A stretch of 64,000 bases of DNA, from positions 1 to 64,000 of the forward strand of contig UBTY01000011.1 of the NCBI GenBank assembly GCA_900468535.1, in the 5' to 3' direction. This document shows, one piece after another, positions 35,226 to 44,247 of the stretch; within the stretch, counting starts at the first letter, position 1, and each line of letters starts with the position of its first letter. This DNA comes from Hyphomicrobiales bacterium. Its GTDB lineage: Bacteria > Pseudomonadota > Alphaproteobacteria > Rhizobiales > Rhizobiaceae. Below the pieces are notes generated by a model. That model did no database searches, was not told where the DNA came from, and saw nothing but the letters and a program-made list of their open reading frames with translations. Position numbers and translations under genes: made by a program.

Positions 35226-35879
35226 ATGACCGAACCGGAAAATCGCTGCCGTCTAGTTCTCATCGTTCCCGATGTCGCGGACGTTGAAGAGCAGGCAAAG
35301 ATCGTGGAAGATGCCCTGAAGGGCGGCGACGTCGCGTCGGTGATCGTGCCGCAATACGCCCTCAATGACGGCGACTTCCAGAAACATGCGGAACGGCTTG
35401 TTCCTGTCATCCAGGCCGCAGGCGCTGCAGCGCTGATTGCCGGTGACACCCGTGTCATCGGCCGCGCCAAGGCGGACGGCGTGCACGTCACCGGTCCCGC
35501 GACCGAGATTGCTGAAGCCATTGACCGCTATGCCGACAAGCTGATCGTCGGCGGTGGCAACGCTGCCGATCGCCACCATGCGCTCGAGATCGGCGAGGAG
35601 CGGCCGGACTACATCTTCTTCGGCAAGCTGGACGGCGACATCAAGCCGGAAGCGCACCCGAAGAACCTGGCTCTCGCCGAGTGGTGGGCTTCGATGATCG
35701 AGATCCCTTGCATCGTGATGGGCGGCACCGACCTGGCGTCGGCGCTGGCCGTTGCCGAGACCGGCGCGGAGTTTGTTGCCCTGCGGCTGGCGGTCTTTGG
35801 CGAACCTGCGCGTGCGCCATCCGTTGTTGCCGAGATCAATGCGTTGCTGGACGAAAAAGCGCCACGGTTTGAGGATTGA
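35226..35879 (+). CDS. ThiE-like thiamine-phosphate synthase family protein
   Basis: A 217-residue TIM-barrel of the ThiE/TenI family. The barrel is seen in RLVLIVPDV, GGDVASVIV, AALIAGDTRVIGRAKADGVHVTG and PCIVMGGTDLASALAVAETGAEFVALRLAVF. The canonical ThiE substrate motifs are not all visible, no thi genes are adjacent and no TPP riboswitch lies upstream, so this may be a ThiE paralogue rather than the pathway enzyme. ATG 35226 has GGAAAG upstream. It is 10 bases before the SEL1-repeat gene, so they are likely one operon. Confidence 0.75.
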   Translation: MTEPENRCRLVLIVPDVADVEEQAKIVEDALKGGDVASVIVPQYALNDGDFQKHAERLVPVIQAAGAAALIAGDTRVIGRAKADGVHVTGPATEIAEAIDRYADKLIVGGGNAADRHHALEIGEERPDYIFFGKLDGDIKPEAHPKNLALAEWWASMIEIPCIVMGGTDLASALAVAETGAEFVALRLAVFGEPARAPSVVAEINALLDEKAPRFED

Positions 35880-35889
35880 TATCGCCCTC

Positions 35890-36972
35890 ATGACGATAAA
35901 CGCCCGTTCCCTGCGCCTCTTGCTGCTTTCGGTCGCCGCTTCCGTTGCCGCCTGTGCAGGTGGCGCATCGGCGCAGACGGTCGATAATGTCGTGACGCGA
36001 CCGCTCTCCGAAGCGCCGGGCGCCTTGAAGACGAGCCGGCCGCAAGCGGACGAAACCGCGCCATCGACAGGCGTCGGCGTTTTCGATCGCATGGGCGCGA
36101 AGCTGCCCGATCTTCCGCCAGAGAAAGACTACAAGGGGCCGATCGACGAGGCCTATGGCGCCTATCAGCAGGGCTATTACCTCACGGCCATGGAGAAGGC
36201 GCTTCCGCGTGCCCAGCTGGGTGATCCTGCGGCGCAGACGCTGGTGGCTGAAATGCTGTCCAGCGGGCTTGGGGTCAAGCGCGATCCGAAGGCTGCGGCG
36301 TTCTGGTACGGCAAGGCTGCCGAGGGTGGCGACGCTGCGGCGATGTTCAAATACGCGCTGATCCTGATGGAAGGCCGCACCGTAAAGCGCGACAAGGCCA
36401 AGGCCGACGAGTACATGCGCAAGGCTGCCGATGCCGGAAATCCGTCGGCCGCGTTCAATTGGGGGCAGATCGTGACCGCTGACAATCCCGGCGAAAAGGG
36501 ATTGAAAATGGCGCTGCCCTACTACGAAAAGTCTGCCGAGCAGGGGATTGCCGACGCGCAGTATGCGGTGGCGGAGATCTATTCGGCACTTCCCGATCTG
36601 CCGGCCGAGAAGAAGAACCTTGCCCGCGAGTGGATGGCGCGCGCCGCGCATGCGGGCTTCGATACGGCCCAGGTCGATCTCGGCGTCTGGATGGTGAACG
36701 GCACCAATGGTCCGCGCGATTTCACCAAGGGCTTCCAATGGCTGCGACTTGCCGCCAACGGCGGCAACGTCGTTGCGCAGAACAAGCTGGCGCATCTTTA
36801 TATCAATGCGCTCGGCACGAAGCCGGATCCTGTCGAGGCGGCCAAATGGTATGTGCTGTCGCGCCGCGCCGGTCTACCCGACCCCGCTCTCGAAGACTTT
36901 TTCCTCGGTATCAACGACGATCAGCAGAAGGCGGCAATCGATGCCGCCAACAAGTTTCGCCGTACGCGCTGA
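35890..36972 (+). CDS. Exported SEL1-repeat protein
   Basis: A 360-residue protein with an N-terminal signal sequence; the VAAC box at about residue 19 could be a lipobox, or cleavage may follow ASA. The rest is a chain of SEL1-type TPR repeats, each with an A-x-x-x-Y/L-x-x-G pattern (DPKAAAFWYGKAAEGGDAAAMF, ADEYMRKAADAGNPSAAFNWG, TKGFQWLRLAANGGNVVAQNKL and others, about seven in all). SEL1 proteins act as scaffolds, often in envelope or signalling complexes. Likely cotranscribed with the ThiE-like gene; convergent with the receptor-like gene. Confidence 0.88.
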   Translation: MTINARSLRLLLLSVAASVAACAGGASAQTVDNVVTRPLSEAPGALKTSRPQADETAPSTGVGVFDRMGAKLPDLPPEKDYKGPIDEAYGAYQQGYYLTAMEKALPRAQLGDPAAQTLVAEMLSSGLGVKRDPKAAAFWYGKAAEGGDAAAMFKYALILMEGRTVKRDKAKADEYMRKAADAGNPSAAFNWGQIVTADNPGEKGLKMALPYYEKSAEQGIADAQYAVAEIYSALPDLPAEKKNLAREWMARAAHAGFDTAQVDLGVWMVNGTNGPRDFTKGFQWLRLAANGGNVVAQNKLAHLYINALGTKPDPVEAAKWYVLSRRAGLPDPALEDFFLGINDDQQKAAIDAANKFRRTR

Positions 36973-36984
36973 TTCCGCAGGTCT

Positions 36985-38727
36985 CTAGAACAGAGCGTCG
37001 GCGAACAGGTCCTCGTCCTCGTCGCCAGCTGTCGCGGGAGCCGTTTCCGCCACGGCTGCCTGAGGCTCTTCGATGGCCGCGATGATGTTGCGGTGGATCG
37101 TGCGTTCCTGCGCCATCGTGTAGAGCTTAAAGATCTTGCGATCCAGAGGTGCGATGATCTCGGTCAGATCGGAGATATCTGAAATCTCCGCGCCGGCAAC
37201 GGTTTCCAATGCGTCGGCGCAGCGTGCGAGGGTATCGCCGAGGTCGCGCTGAAAATCGAGCTTGCCTGCAAGCTGGCCGATCTTGCCGGCGATTTCGCGA
37301 CCATGTTCGGCGAGGATCTTCAACTCGCCATCCATCGTGTCCGCAGCGCCGCGGATGTCGGCAACTGCGCTGTCGAGATTTTCGGCGAGCCCGCCCGATT
37401 TCGCATCGGCCGGCGGCGCGATGTTTGCCGCGGCAGCCTCCAGGGCCGGCAAGCCGTTGACGATTGCATCGGCGGATTCGTCTAGCCGTCCTGCAAAGAT
37501 GCGCAATTCGGCAGTCACGACATTGATGGACTTGCCTTCCTCGCCGAGACGGCTGCAGCGGAGATTGGTGTTCAGCGCCATATAGTTGATGTCGGTCTTG
37601 ACCTTGCGGATGTTGTCGATCGACTGGAGCAGGCTGGCGGCGGTGCCGAGCGTCGACTGGCTGACCTGGTCGGCCTGACGGGTTGCCGCGTCCACCTGCT
37701 TGACGATCTCATGCGCGGCGGAAACGCTGGTTTCCAGCGCACGCATGAAGTTGGATTCGCCGTTGCCCATCATCTGATCGCGCAGCCGCAGGATCTCATG
37801 GGTGTCGTGGCTGAAGCTCGTGATGGTCTTCACGACGCTTTGCGAGTCGCGGTGGAAATCCTGGACCATCTCGTTCATCTGCGCTGCCGTCAGATGATTG
37901 ATGACGCATTCGAGACGCCGGCGGGCGTCGGCGTTGAGGCAGCTGCCTTCCGGGCCGCTCAGGAATTCTTCCAGAAGCGAAAACGTGCTTTGGACATGCT
38001 CGATGCGCTGGCGGGTGATGTCGCCGATCTGCAGTGCCGAAAGGGTCGAGGCCACCTTGCCCTGGATGCCGCGAGCGATGGCGGAAACGTCACGTGCGAT
38101 TGCCGCAAGGTGCTGACGATGCTCGGAAATTTTGCGCGCGTCGTCCTGCAGCGCACCGGCAACTTCGGGTACGGTATCCGAATAGTTCTTTGCCATGTTG
38201 GTGCCGAAGGCCAGCGCCAGTTTGACTTCCTTTTCGAGGCGGTCGAGATGACCGGCGAAGCTGTTGACTTCCTCGGTGCCGGAATAGATGCGCTCGAGGA
38301 TTTCCTGCGCAAAGCCTGCGAATTCAGGAAGGCCGGCGCCGGTGATCTTCACCGTCACGGCAAATGTCCGCAAATAGCGCATGGTTTCCTGCATGTCCGC
38401 GACATGCTTGCGGAGCGAATGGCTGCTGTCGGCGAGAGCCGAGAGTGCACCGTGACGCGCCCGTTCTGCTTCCGGCAATTCCGTCAGGTTCTTCACCGTG
38501 GCACGCAGGTCCGCGCCGGCATCGCTGCCTTCGCTGGCGTTCAATGCGCTTGTGACACTGTCGAGCGAATTCAACAATTGGTTGAGTCCGTCCATGACGG
38601 ACAGGAGCACCGATCCACCTTCGAGAAAGCGTTCCTCGACCTGGATACGTGCTGCTTCCAACGTGTCGCTGACGCCGGATCCGGAGATCTCGAATGCGCC
38701 TATTGCCGATGCCGCCCCGTTTGTCAC
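36985..38727 (-). CDS. Soluble protein with degenerate chemoreceptor hairpin
   Basis: A 580-residue, mainly helical protein with no membrane segment. GTG 38727 is chosen because AAGGAA lies six bases upstream; the longer frame to 38853 lacks coiled-coil character. Residues about 340-460 resemble the cytoplasmic signalling domain of methyl-accepting proteins: DINYMALNTNLRCSRLGEEG and VVTAELRIFAGRL (about 379-413) line up with the receptor tip [19 protein letters not shown] and [13 protein letters not shown]. Key tip residues are changed (EAAR to RCSR), so normal CheA/CheW contact is doubtful. It ends with an acidic tail (DEDEDLFADALF). Divergent from the chemosensory operon, so probably its partner. 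Confidence 0.8.
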   Translation of the reverse strand: MTNGAASAIGAFEISGSGVSDTLEAARIQVEERFLEGGSVLLSVMDGLNQLLNSLDSVTSALNASEGSDAGADLRATVKNLTELPEAERARHGALSALADSSHSLRKHVADMQETMRYLRTFAVTVKITGAGLPEFAGFAQEILERIYSGTEEVNSFAGHLDRLEKEVKLALAFGTNMAKNYSDTVPEVAGALQDDARKISEHRQHLAAIARDVSAIARGIQGKVASTLSALQIGDITRQRIEHVQSTFSLLEEFLSGPEGSCLNADARRRLECVINHLTAAQMNEMVQDFHRDSQSVVKTITSFSHDTHEILRLRDQMMGNGESNFMRALETSVSAAHEIVKQVDAATRQADQVSQSTLGTAASLLQSIDNIRKVKTDINYMALNTNLRCSRLGEEGKSINVVTAELRIFAGRLDESADAIVNGLPALEAAAANIAPPADAKSGGLAENLDSAVADIRGAADTMDGELKILAEHGREIAGKIGQLAGKLDFQRDLGDTLARCADALETVAGAEISDISDLTEIIAPLDRKIFKLYTMAQERTIHRNIIAAIEEPQAAVAETAPATAGDEDEDLFADALF

Positions 38728-39071
38728 TTTATTTCCTTTACCTATAAGTCTGGCAGGTTGGGGACTATTTCTACGGGAGTGGATGGAAACGGGAGGTAAA
38801 CATTCCGGACTCGCCTGCGTTGTGATTAACGGAGCGTGAAAAAGTGCCCGCACATGGCCATCCGACGCGTGTCTGTTGAATCAAGATATTGGTTTTAAAT
38901 CACTTTTTATAAGTTGAGCGACGTTCACTATAATTTCTCCCGGGTGAGAATTCAGGGAGTCGAGACTCGTCGTAATTGCATTCCGACACAACCGGACTTT
39001 ACTCCCCGTTAAGCCTATCGTGAGATTCGTCTTTGGGTCAAAAAAGTATTTCTCCGTCCCAGGAGGCTGAG
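38728..39071. promoter_or_regulatory. Divergent promoter region of the chemosensory locus
   Basis: A 344-bp AT-rich intergenic region between the receptor-like gene and the STAS-che operon. A perfect TATAAT is at 38929-38934 on the plus strand; the -35 position (TTTATA, 38906-38911) is poor. A near-CtrA half arrangement, TTAA-N7-TTTA at 38895-38909, is one base off consensus. No gene is apparent. The AGGAGG at 39061-39066 is the ribosome-binding site that fixes the STAS start. Confidence 0.55.
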
Positions 39072-39401
39072 TTGAGTGCGAGTGGCCAGTATCGGCAACA
39101 TATTTCTCTGCCTGACATCCTAAGCATTAGGAATATCTCAGAGTTAACCCAAAAAATTACTGAGTCATTGCAAAGTAATGATTCCGTTTTTCTTGATGTA
39201 GGCGAAAACGCAGAAGCAGATCTGAGTTTCGTTCAGCTTGTCGAATCCGCGCGTCGGTTCGCCAAAGCGAGCGGCAAGACGATCGCGCTCGCTTCCCCCG
39301 CCGGGGGACACGTCCTGAAAGTTCTCGAACGCGCGGGCTTCGTCGAAGCCTTCAATCGCGAAGACGCACAGTTCTGGTTGCATAAAGAGGTCATGCCATG
39401 A
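39072..39401 (+). CDS. STAS-domain protein heading the chemosensory operon
   Basis: A 109-residue STAS-domain protein (MlaB/anti-sigma-antagonist type). The fold is seen in HISLPDILSIRNISELTQKI, SVFLDVGENAEADLSFVQLVESARRFAKASGKTIALASPAG and LKVLERAGFVEAF. The start is TTG 39072, five bases after AGGAGG. The usual phosphoserine position of anti-sigma antagonists, next to the aspartate, reads ADLSFVQ, so regulation by phosphorylation is possible. Its stop overlaps cheY as ATGA. It probably interacts with a component of the che pathway; role unknown. Confidence 0.82.
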   Translation: MSASGQYRQHISLPDILSIRNISELTQKITESLQSNDSVFLDVGENAEADLSFVQLVESARRFAKASGKTIALASPAGGHVLKVLERAGFVEAFNREDAQFWLHKEVMP

Positions 39402-39766
39402 GCGCCAATATTCTGACTGTCGATGACTCGGCAAGCATCCGTCTGACCACCAAGGTCACGTTGAGCAATGCCGGCTATACGGTAACTGAGGCGGTTAACG
39501 GCGCCGAAGGTCTTGCGACGGCAAAGTCCGCGCACTTCGACCTGATTGTTACCGATCTCAACATGCCCGTTATGGACGGCCTGACGATGATCGAGGAGCT
39601 GCGCAAGCTTCCGACGCATACGGGCGTGCCGATCATCTTCCTGACCACGGAGTCGGATGCCGACCTCAAGGCGCGCGCCAAGGCCGCCGGCGCAACCGGC
39701 TGGCTGACGAAGCCCTTCGATCCTGAAAATCTGGTCAAGATCGTCAAGAAGGTTCTCGGCAGATGA
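39398..39766 (+). CDS. cheY: CheY response regulator
   Basis: A 122-residue single-domain receiver. Acidic pocket D9/D10 (TVDDSAS), phospho-acceptor D53 (VTDLNMP), switch Thr in FLTTES and K105 in LTKPFDPE are all intact. Phosphorylated by the CheA encoded next. In this operon it is the only stand-alone receiver. ATG overlaps the STAS stop by four bases, and its own stop overlaps cheA by four bases. Confidence 0.95.
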   Translation: MSANILTVDDSASIRLTTKVTLSNAGYTVTEAVNGAEGLATAKSAHFDLIVTDLNMPVMDGLTMIEELRKLPTHTGVPIIFLTTESDADLKARAKAAGATGWLTKPFDPENLVKIVKKVLGR

Positions 39767-41805
39767 GCTCTCTCGACCCGGTAGCCGTGTTTCGCACCGA
39801 GGCTGCGGAATGCCTCGAAACGATCGAGGCCGGTCTCCTCGACCTTACGCATCAGCTCGACGACAAGGACCTGGTCGACGCGGTATTTCGCGGCCTCCAC
39901 ACGCTGAAGGGCTCGGGCTCCATGTTCGGGTTCGATGCGCTCGCTGCATTTACCCATCATTGCGAAACGGCATTTGATCGTGTCCGCAAGGGCGAAGTGC
40001 CGGCGACGGCGGAACTGGTCGCGGCCGTGCTTGCCGCGCAGGACCATATGCGTGCGCTGGTCGACCGGCCCGATGCCGATCACGGCGATACCGGGCACAA
40101 GCTTCTGGCCCAGTTGCAGGCAGCCGTCGGTGAGAACGCTCATGCACCGGCCGTTGCGGCAGTCGCCGCACCCGTTGCTGCCGCACCGGCAAAAAAGACG
40201 ACGACATGGCGGATCCGCTTCAGCCTGCCCTCGAACGCAATGGCGAACGGAACCAATCCATTGGGTCTGCTCGATGAACTGCGCGATCTCGGCGAATGCA
40301 GCATCCGTGCGAATACGGCGGCCATTCCTCCACTCGACGAGCTTGTTCCGACCGAGCTCTATGTCTCCTGGGACGTGCTGCTGACCAGCGAACAGGATCG
40401 CTCGGCGATCGATGACGTCTTCATCTTCGTGATGGACGACATGGAACTCGACGTACAGGAAGTCGCGGCTCCATCCGCGCAGAGCGCTGAACAGGCTGCG
40501 CCCGTTGTTGCCGCCCCCGCAGCGGCTCTGCCCGTCGCACCGCCGGCTTCAAAGCCGGAGTTCAAGCCGGTCGAAGCCGTTCCCGCCAAGAAGGAAGCGG
40601 CTGCGGTCGCCGATCACCGCCAGGCAAAGGCGACCGAAAACGTTCGCGTTCCGGCTGAGCGGCTGGACGAGCTGATGGATCGCGTCGGCGAACTCGTCAT
40701 TGCGCAGTCACGTCTGAGCCAATTGGCGAGCGCCAGCGCGGATATCGCCCTTCGCTCCGTTTCCGAAGAAATCGAACGCCTTTCAGGCGAATTGCGCGAC
40801 ACGATGATGGTGCTCCGCATGGTGCCGGTCGCGACGCTGTTCTCGCGCTTCCGCCGCCTCGTGCATGATCTCGCCCGCGAAACCGGCAAGGTCATCGAGC
40901 TGGTTACCGAAGGTGAAAGCACCGAGGTCGACAAGACCGTGATCGAACGCCTTGCCGATCCGCTGGTGCATCTCGTGCGCAACTCCATCGACCACGGGCT
41001 TGAGACACCGCAGGATCGTCTCTCATCCGGCAAGCCGGAGGCTGGCACCGTTACGCTGTCGGCCCGTCAGGCGGGTGGCGAGGTGATCATCTCGATCAAG
41101 GATGATGGCCGCGGCATCAACCGGGAGCGGGTCCGTGCCAAGGCGGAATCGTCTGGTCTGATCGCGCCCGGTCAGCCGCTGTCCGACTCCGAGCTGCTGC
41201 AACTGATCTTTGCACCGGGTTTTTCGACCGCCGCGCAGATTACCAATCTCTCCGGCCGCGGCGTCGGCATGGATGTGGTGAAGAAAACCGTCGAGGCGCT
41301 GCGTGGCGCCATCGATATCGAAAGTGTTCCAGGGGAAGGTTCCGAGGTTTCCCTGCGCATTCCGCTGACGCTCGCCATCATCGATGGCCTGCTCGTTCGT
41401 GTTGGTTCCGGCCGGTACGTCATCCCGCTCTCCGCGGTGGAGGAATGCCTGGAGCTCTCGCTGGAAGAAGACCTGCGTTCGCGCGGTCGCAGCTTCATCT
41501 CGCTGCGCGACAGCCTGGTTCCGTTCCTGCGTCTGCGGGATCTCTTCCGGACCGGCACCAAGCCTGATGTGCACCAGAAGGTCGTCGTCATCTCGACGGG
41601 CACCGAGCGTGTGGGTCTCGTCGTCGATCAGATCATCGGTGACCACCAGACGGTCATCAAATCGATGTCGAAGCTGCACAACGACGTCGCGACCTTCTCC
41701 GGCGCGACCATTCTCGGCGACGGCAGCGTCGCTCTCATTCTCGACGTCGGCCATCTCGTGGCCGCCGGTCAGCAACAGGAAACACAGATGCGGGTGGCAG
41801 GATGA
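39763..41805 (+). CDS. cheA: Chemotaxis histidine kinase CheA
   Basis: A 680-residue kinase that phosphorylates CheY and CheB. P1/Hpt domain (about 1-120) has the phospho-histidine H46 in LHTLKGSG. Residues about 147-232 form an extra alpha/beta domain (WRIRFSLP, GLLDELRDLGECSI, LYVSWDVLLTSE, IFVMDDMEL) in place of a standard P2. After a Pro/Ala linker, the P3 dimerisation helices start at about 290. P4 catalytic domain has N-box HLVRNSIDHG, G1 KDDGRGI, F-box FAPGFST and G2 SGRGVGMD. P5 CheW-like domain spans about 540-675. All catalytic motifs are intact. Overlaps cheY and cheW by four bases each. Confidence 0.96.
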   Translation: MSSLDPVAVFRTEAAECLETIEAGLLDLTHQLDDKDLVDAVFRGLHTLKGSGSMFGFDALAAFTHHCETAFDRVRKGEVPATAELVAAVLAAQDHMRALVDRPDADHGDTGHKLLAQLQAAVGENAHAPAVAAVAAPVAAAPAKKTTTWRIRFSLPSNAMANGTNPLGLLDELRDLGECSIRANTAAIPPLDELVPTELYVSWDVLLTSEQDRSAIDDVFIFVMDDMELDVQEVAAPSAQSAEQAAPVVAAPAAALPVAPPASKPEFKPVEAVPAKKEAAAVADHRQAKATENVRVPAERLDELMDRVGELVIAQSRLSQLASASADIALRSVSEEIERLSGELRDTMMVLRMVPVATLFSRFRRLVHDLARETGKVIELVTEGESTEVDKTVIERLADPLVHLVRNSIDHGLETPQDRLSSGKPEAGTVTLSARQAGGEVIISIKDDGRGINRERVRAKAESSGLIAPGQPLSDSELLQLIFAPGFSTAAQITNLSGRGVGMDVVKKTVEALRGAIDIESVPGEGSEVSLRIPLTLAIIDGLLVRVGSGRYVIPLSAVEECLELSLEEDLRSRGRSFISLRDSLVPFLRLRDLFRTGTKPDVHQKVVVISTGTERVGLVVDQIIGDHQTVIKSMSKLHNDVATFSGATILGDGSVALILDVGHLVAAGQQQETQMRVAG

Positions 41806-42305
41806 GCGCGGTAGCTGAAAGACTGGATCACCATTGGGACTACGCCGACGAGGTCGAGGTCCTGACCTTCGACATGAACGGCGAGACCTTCGCGCTGGAA
41901 GCCGTCATCGTCCAGGAAATCCTTGACCTGCTGCCGGAAACGGCGGTCCCCGGTGCACAGCCATTTGTCGCCAGCGTCATCAATTTCCGCGGCAAGGTCA
42001 TTCCGCTGGCCGATCTGCGGCTCGCCTTCGGCATGGAGGCAACCGAGGCAACCATCGACAGCCGTATCATCGTGATCGAGATCGATCTCGAGGGCGAAGC
42101 GACACTCGTCGGACTTCGAACCGACAAGGTCAATGAGGTGACGACGCTCTCCAAGACGGCGAGCGAGCCACCACCAAGCGTCGGCATGCGCTGGCGAGCC
42201 GACTACATCAACTGCCTCGTCAAGCGGGGGGGCGAGTTCATCATTCTTCCTAATCTGCGGGAGATTTTCTCAGCACGTCACGAAGCATCGGGTTCCGCCA
42301 CCTGA
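41802..42305 (+). CDS. cheW: CheW coupling protein 1
   Basis: A 167-residue CheW that couples receptors to CheA. The two SH3-like barrels are seen in [44 protein letters not shown] and the [14 protein letters not shown] strand pair. The conserved Arg-Gly of NFRGKVIPL contacts the receptor tip. ATG overlaps cheA as ATGA. It precedes two receptor genes; a second CheW gene follows them. Confidence 0.95.
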   Translation: MSAVAERLDHHWDYADEVEVLTFDMNGETFALEAVIVQEILDLLPETAVPGAQPFVASVINFRGKVIPLADLRLAFGMEATEATIDSRIIVIEIDLEGEATLVGLRTDKVNEVTTLSKTASEPPPSVGMRWRADYINCLVKRGGEFIILPNLREIFSARHEASGSAT

Positions 42306-42333
42306 GAGGCTTCATCGAGTAAAGGGGTTAACA

Positions 42334-44031
42334 ATGCGACTGACAATCAAGACGAAGCTGGTGGCAGCCTTCAGCTTCATCATACTGATGCTGATCGGAA
42401 CGTCTGCCTATTCGATCATAAGCCTGAGCGGCTTGAATGACTCTATCGGTGCGGTTCTGGCCGGGCCCGCGGCTCGCCTCGAGCTTGCACAGGAAATCAA
42501 CATCGGTCAGTTGCAGGCGATCCGCCAGCAGAAGAACTTGCTGATGGCCAGGGATGCGCAGGAAATGGACGGCGCCATCACCAAGGGTGATGCCGGACGC
42601 AAGGAATTCGCGGAATCGCTCGCAGCCGTCATGAAGATCGCGACGGAGCAGGGCAAGCCGCGCTGGGAAAAGGTCGGGGAGCTCTCCAAGAAGTTCTTCG
42701 AGGCTGACGACCAGATCCGCGCCATGATGAAGGCCGGTAACACGGAAGGTGCCGCCAACATCTCCGTCACCACGGCTCGTGCAGCGGCAAACGAAATCGA
42801 CACGACACTTGCTGAAATTCTCAAGCTTGAGAAAGACCGCATGGACACGGCCGATGACGATGCCGAGGCAAGCTATCAGGCGACCCGCCTGACCATGATC
42901 ATCTCCGTCGGTATTGCCTTCCTCTTCGCCGCCGTAACCGCGTTCTGGATTGCGAACAGCATCTCCAAGGGGCTTTCGCGTGCGAATGCCGCCGTTCGGG
43001 ACGTCGCGGAAGGCGATCTGACGAAGACGGCCGCGATCACCAATCGCGACGAGATCGGCGAACTGCTCGGCAATGTGAACGTCATGATCGAGCGCCTTCG
43101 CGGTGTCGTTGCCGATGCGCTTTCCGCCTCGGAAAATGTCTCTGCCGGTAGCCAGGAACTCTCCGCCAGCTCGGAGCAGGTCTCGCAGGGTGCAACGGAG
43201 CAGGCTGCCTCGGCTGAAGAAGCGTCCGCCTCGATGGAAGAGATGGCCGCCAACATCAAGCAGAATGCCGACAACGCGGCTCAGACCGAAAAGATTGCCC
43301 GCCAGTCCGCCAAGGATGCTGAGGAGAGCGGTGCTGCCGTTACCCGCGCCGTCGACGCGATGCGCACGATCGCCGAGAAGATCAGCATCGTCCAGGAAAT
43401 CGCTCGTCAGACCGATCTGCTGGCTCTGAACGCCGCCGTCGAAGCTGCTCGTGCCGGTGAGCACGGCAAGGGCTTTGCGGTTGTCGCTTCGGAAGTGCGC
43501 AAGCTCGCCGAACGCAGCCAGTCGGCTGCCGCTGAAATCAGCGCCATGTCTGGCGATACGGTCAAGGCAGCAAGCGACGCCGGCGACATGCTCGGCCGCT
43601 TGGTGCCGGACATTCGCAAGACCGCGGAACTGGTTTCCGAGATCAGCGCCGCCTGCCGCGAACAGGATATCGGTGCCTCGCAGATCAACGAAGCGATCCA
43701 GCAGCTCGACAAGGTGACCCAGCAGAACGCCGGTGCCTCGGAAGAAATGTCCGCGACGTCGGAAGAACTGGCTGCACAGGCTGAAGAGCTGCAGGCGTCG
43801 ATCGCCTTCTTCAAGGTCGACACCGCCGGTGCCAAGGTCAGTGCCCGCAAGCCTGCCAAATCCGCGGCCAAGCCTGCTGCAACGGTCGTGCGCCGGGCAC
43901 CGGTCGCCTCAACCAGCAGCAACGGCCGAGGCAGCGTCGCTGCCCAGCAGGCCCGTGTCAAAGGTTTTGCACTCGATATGTCGATGGGTGGCCCCGACGC
44001 GGGCGACGACGACTTCCGCGAGAGCGCCTAA
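42334..44031 (+). CDS. Methyl-accepting chemotaxis protein 1
   Basis: A 565-residue receptor: TM1 (about 8-28), a periplasmic helical sensor of the four-helix-bundle type (about 29-185), TM2 (about 186-207), one HAMP (about 208-262), then the signalling domain (about 270-500) with the tip [24 protein letters not shown]. Methylation-type Glu/Gln pairs flank the tip. An Ala/Pro/Lys linker leads to a conserved tail, [23 protein letters not shown]. The ligand is unknown. Its signalling domain is nearly identical at DNA level to that of the next gene. Confidence 0.94.
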   Translation: MRLTIKTKLVAAFSFIILMLIGTSAYSIISLSGLNDSIGAVLAGPAARLELAQEINIGQLQAIRQQKNLLMARDAQEMDGAITKGDAGRKEFAESLAAVMKIATEQGKPRWEKVGELSKKFFEADDQIRAMMKAGNTEGAANISVTTARAAANEIDTTLAEILKLEKDRMDTADDDAEASYQATRLTMIISVGIAFLFAAVTAFWIANSISKGLSRANAAVRDVAEGDLTKTAAITNRDEIGELLGNVNVMIERLRGVVADALSASENVSAGSQELSASSEQVSQGATEQAASAEEASASMEEMAANIKQNADNAAQTEKIARQSAKDAEESGAAVTRAVDAMRTIAEKISIVQEIARQTDLLALNAAVEAARAGEHGKGFAVVASEVRKLAERSQSAAAEISAMSGDTVKAASDAGDMLGRLVPDIRKTAELVSEISAACREQDIGASQINEAIQQLDKVTQQNAGASEEMSATSEELAAQAEELQASIAFFKVDTAGAKVSARKPAKSAAKPAATVVRRAPVASTSSNGRGSVAAQQARVKGFALDMSMGGPDAGDDDFRESA

Positions 44032-44247
44032 TAACGAACAGGGTCGTGGCCAGGCGACTGGCCGCGCCCCATGGATGCCAACGTATGTCAACGTTGGAAG
44101 CGTGGCTGGCACCGCCATCCACTCACGCAAGAGTAGATGTAAGGCTCTTTTTTCCTCCCGATTCCGCGTTCGGCCGGTGCTTCGCATTCGGACGTTCATC
44201 CTCCCCGGCAATTCTGCCGAAGCATTCCCAGTCTCTGGAGTCTACTC
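44032..44247. other. 216-bp spacer between the two receptor genes
   Basis: No gene. It contains an inverted repeat ccaacgt (44078-44084) and acgttgg (44091-44097), and a weak aagag...ctctttttt hairpin near 44130-44154. It may hold an attenuating hairpin or a separate promoter for the second receptor; elsewhere the operon has almost no spacers. Confidence 0.5.

Noticed and set aside
38895..38909. CtrA box in the che promoter region
   Set aside because: TTAA-N7-TTTA has one mismatch in a very AT-rich stretch, so chance occurrence is likely.
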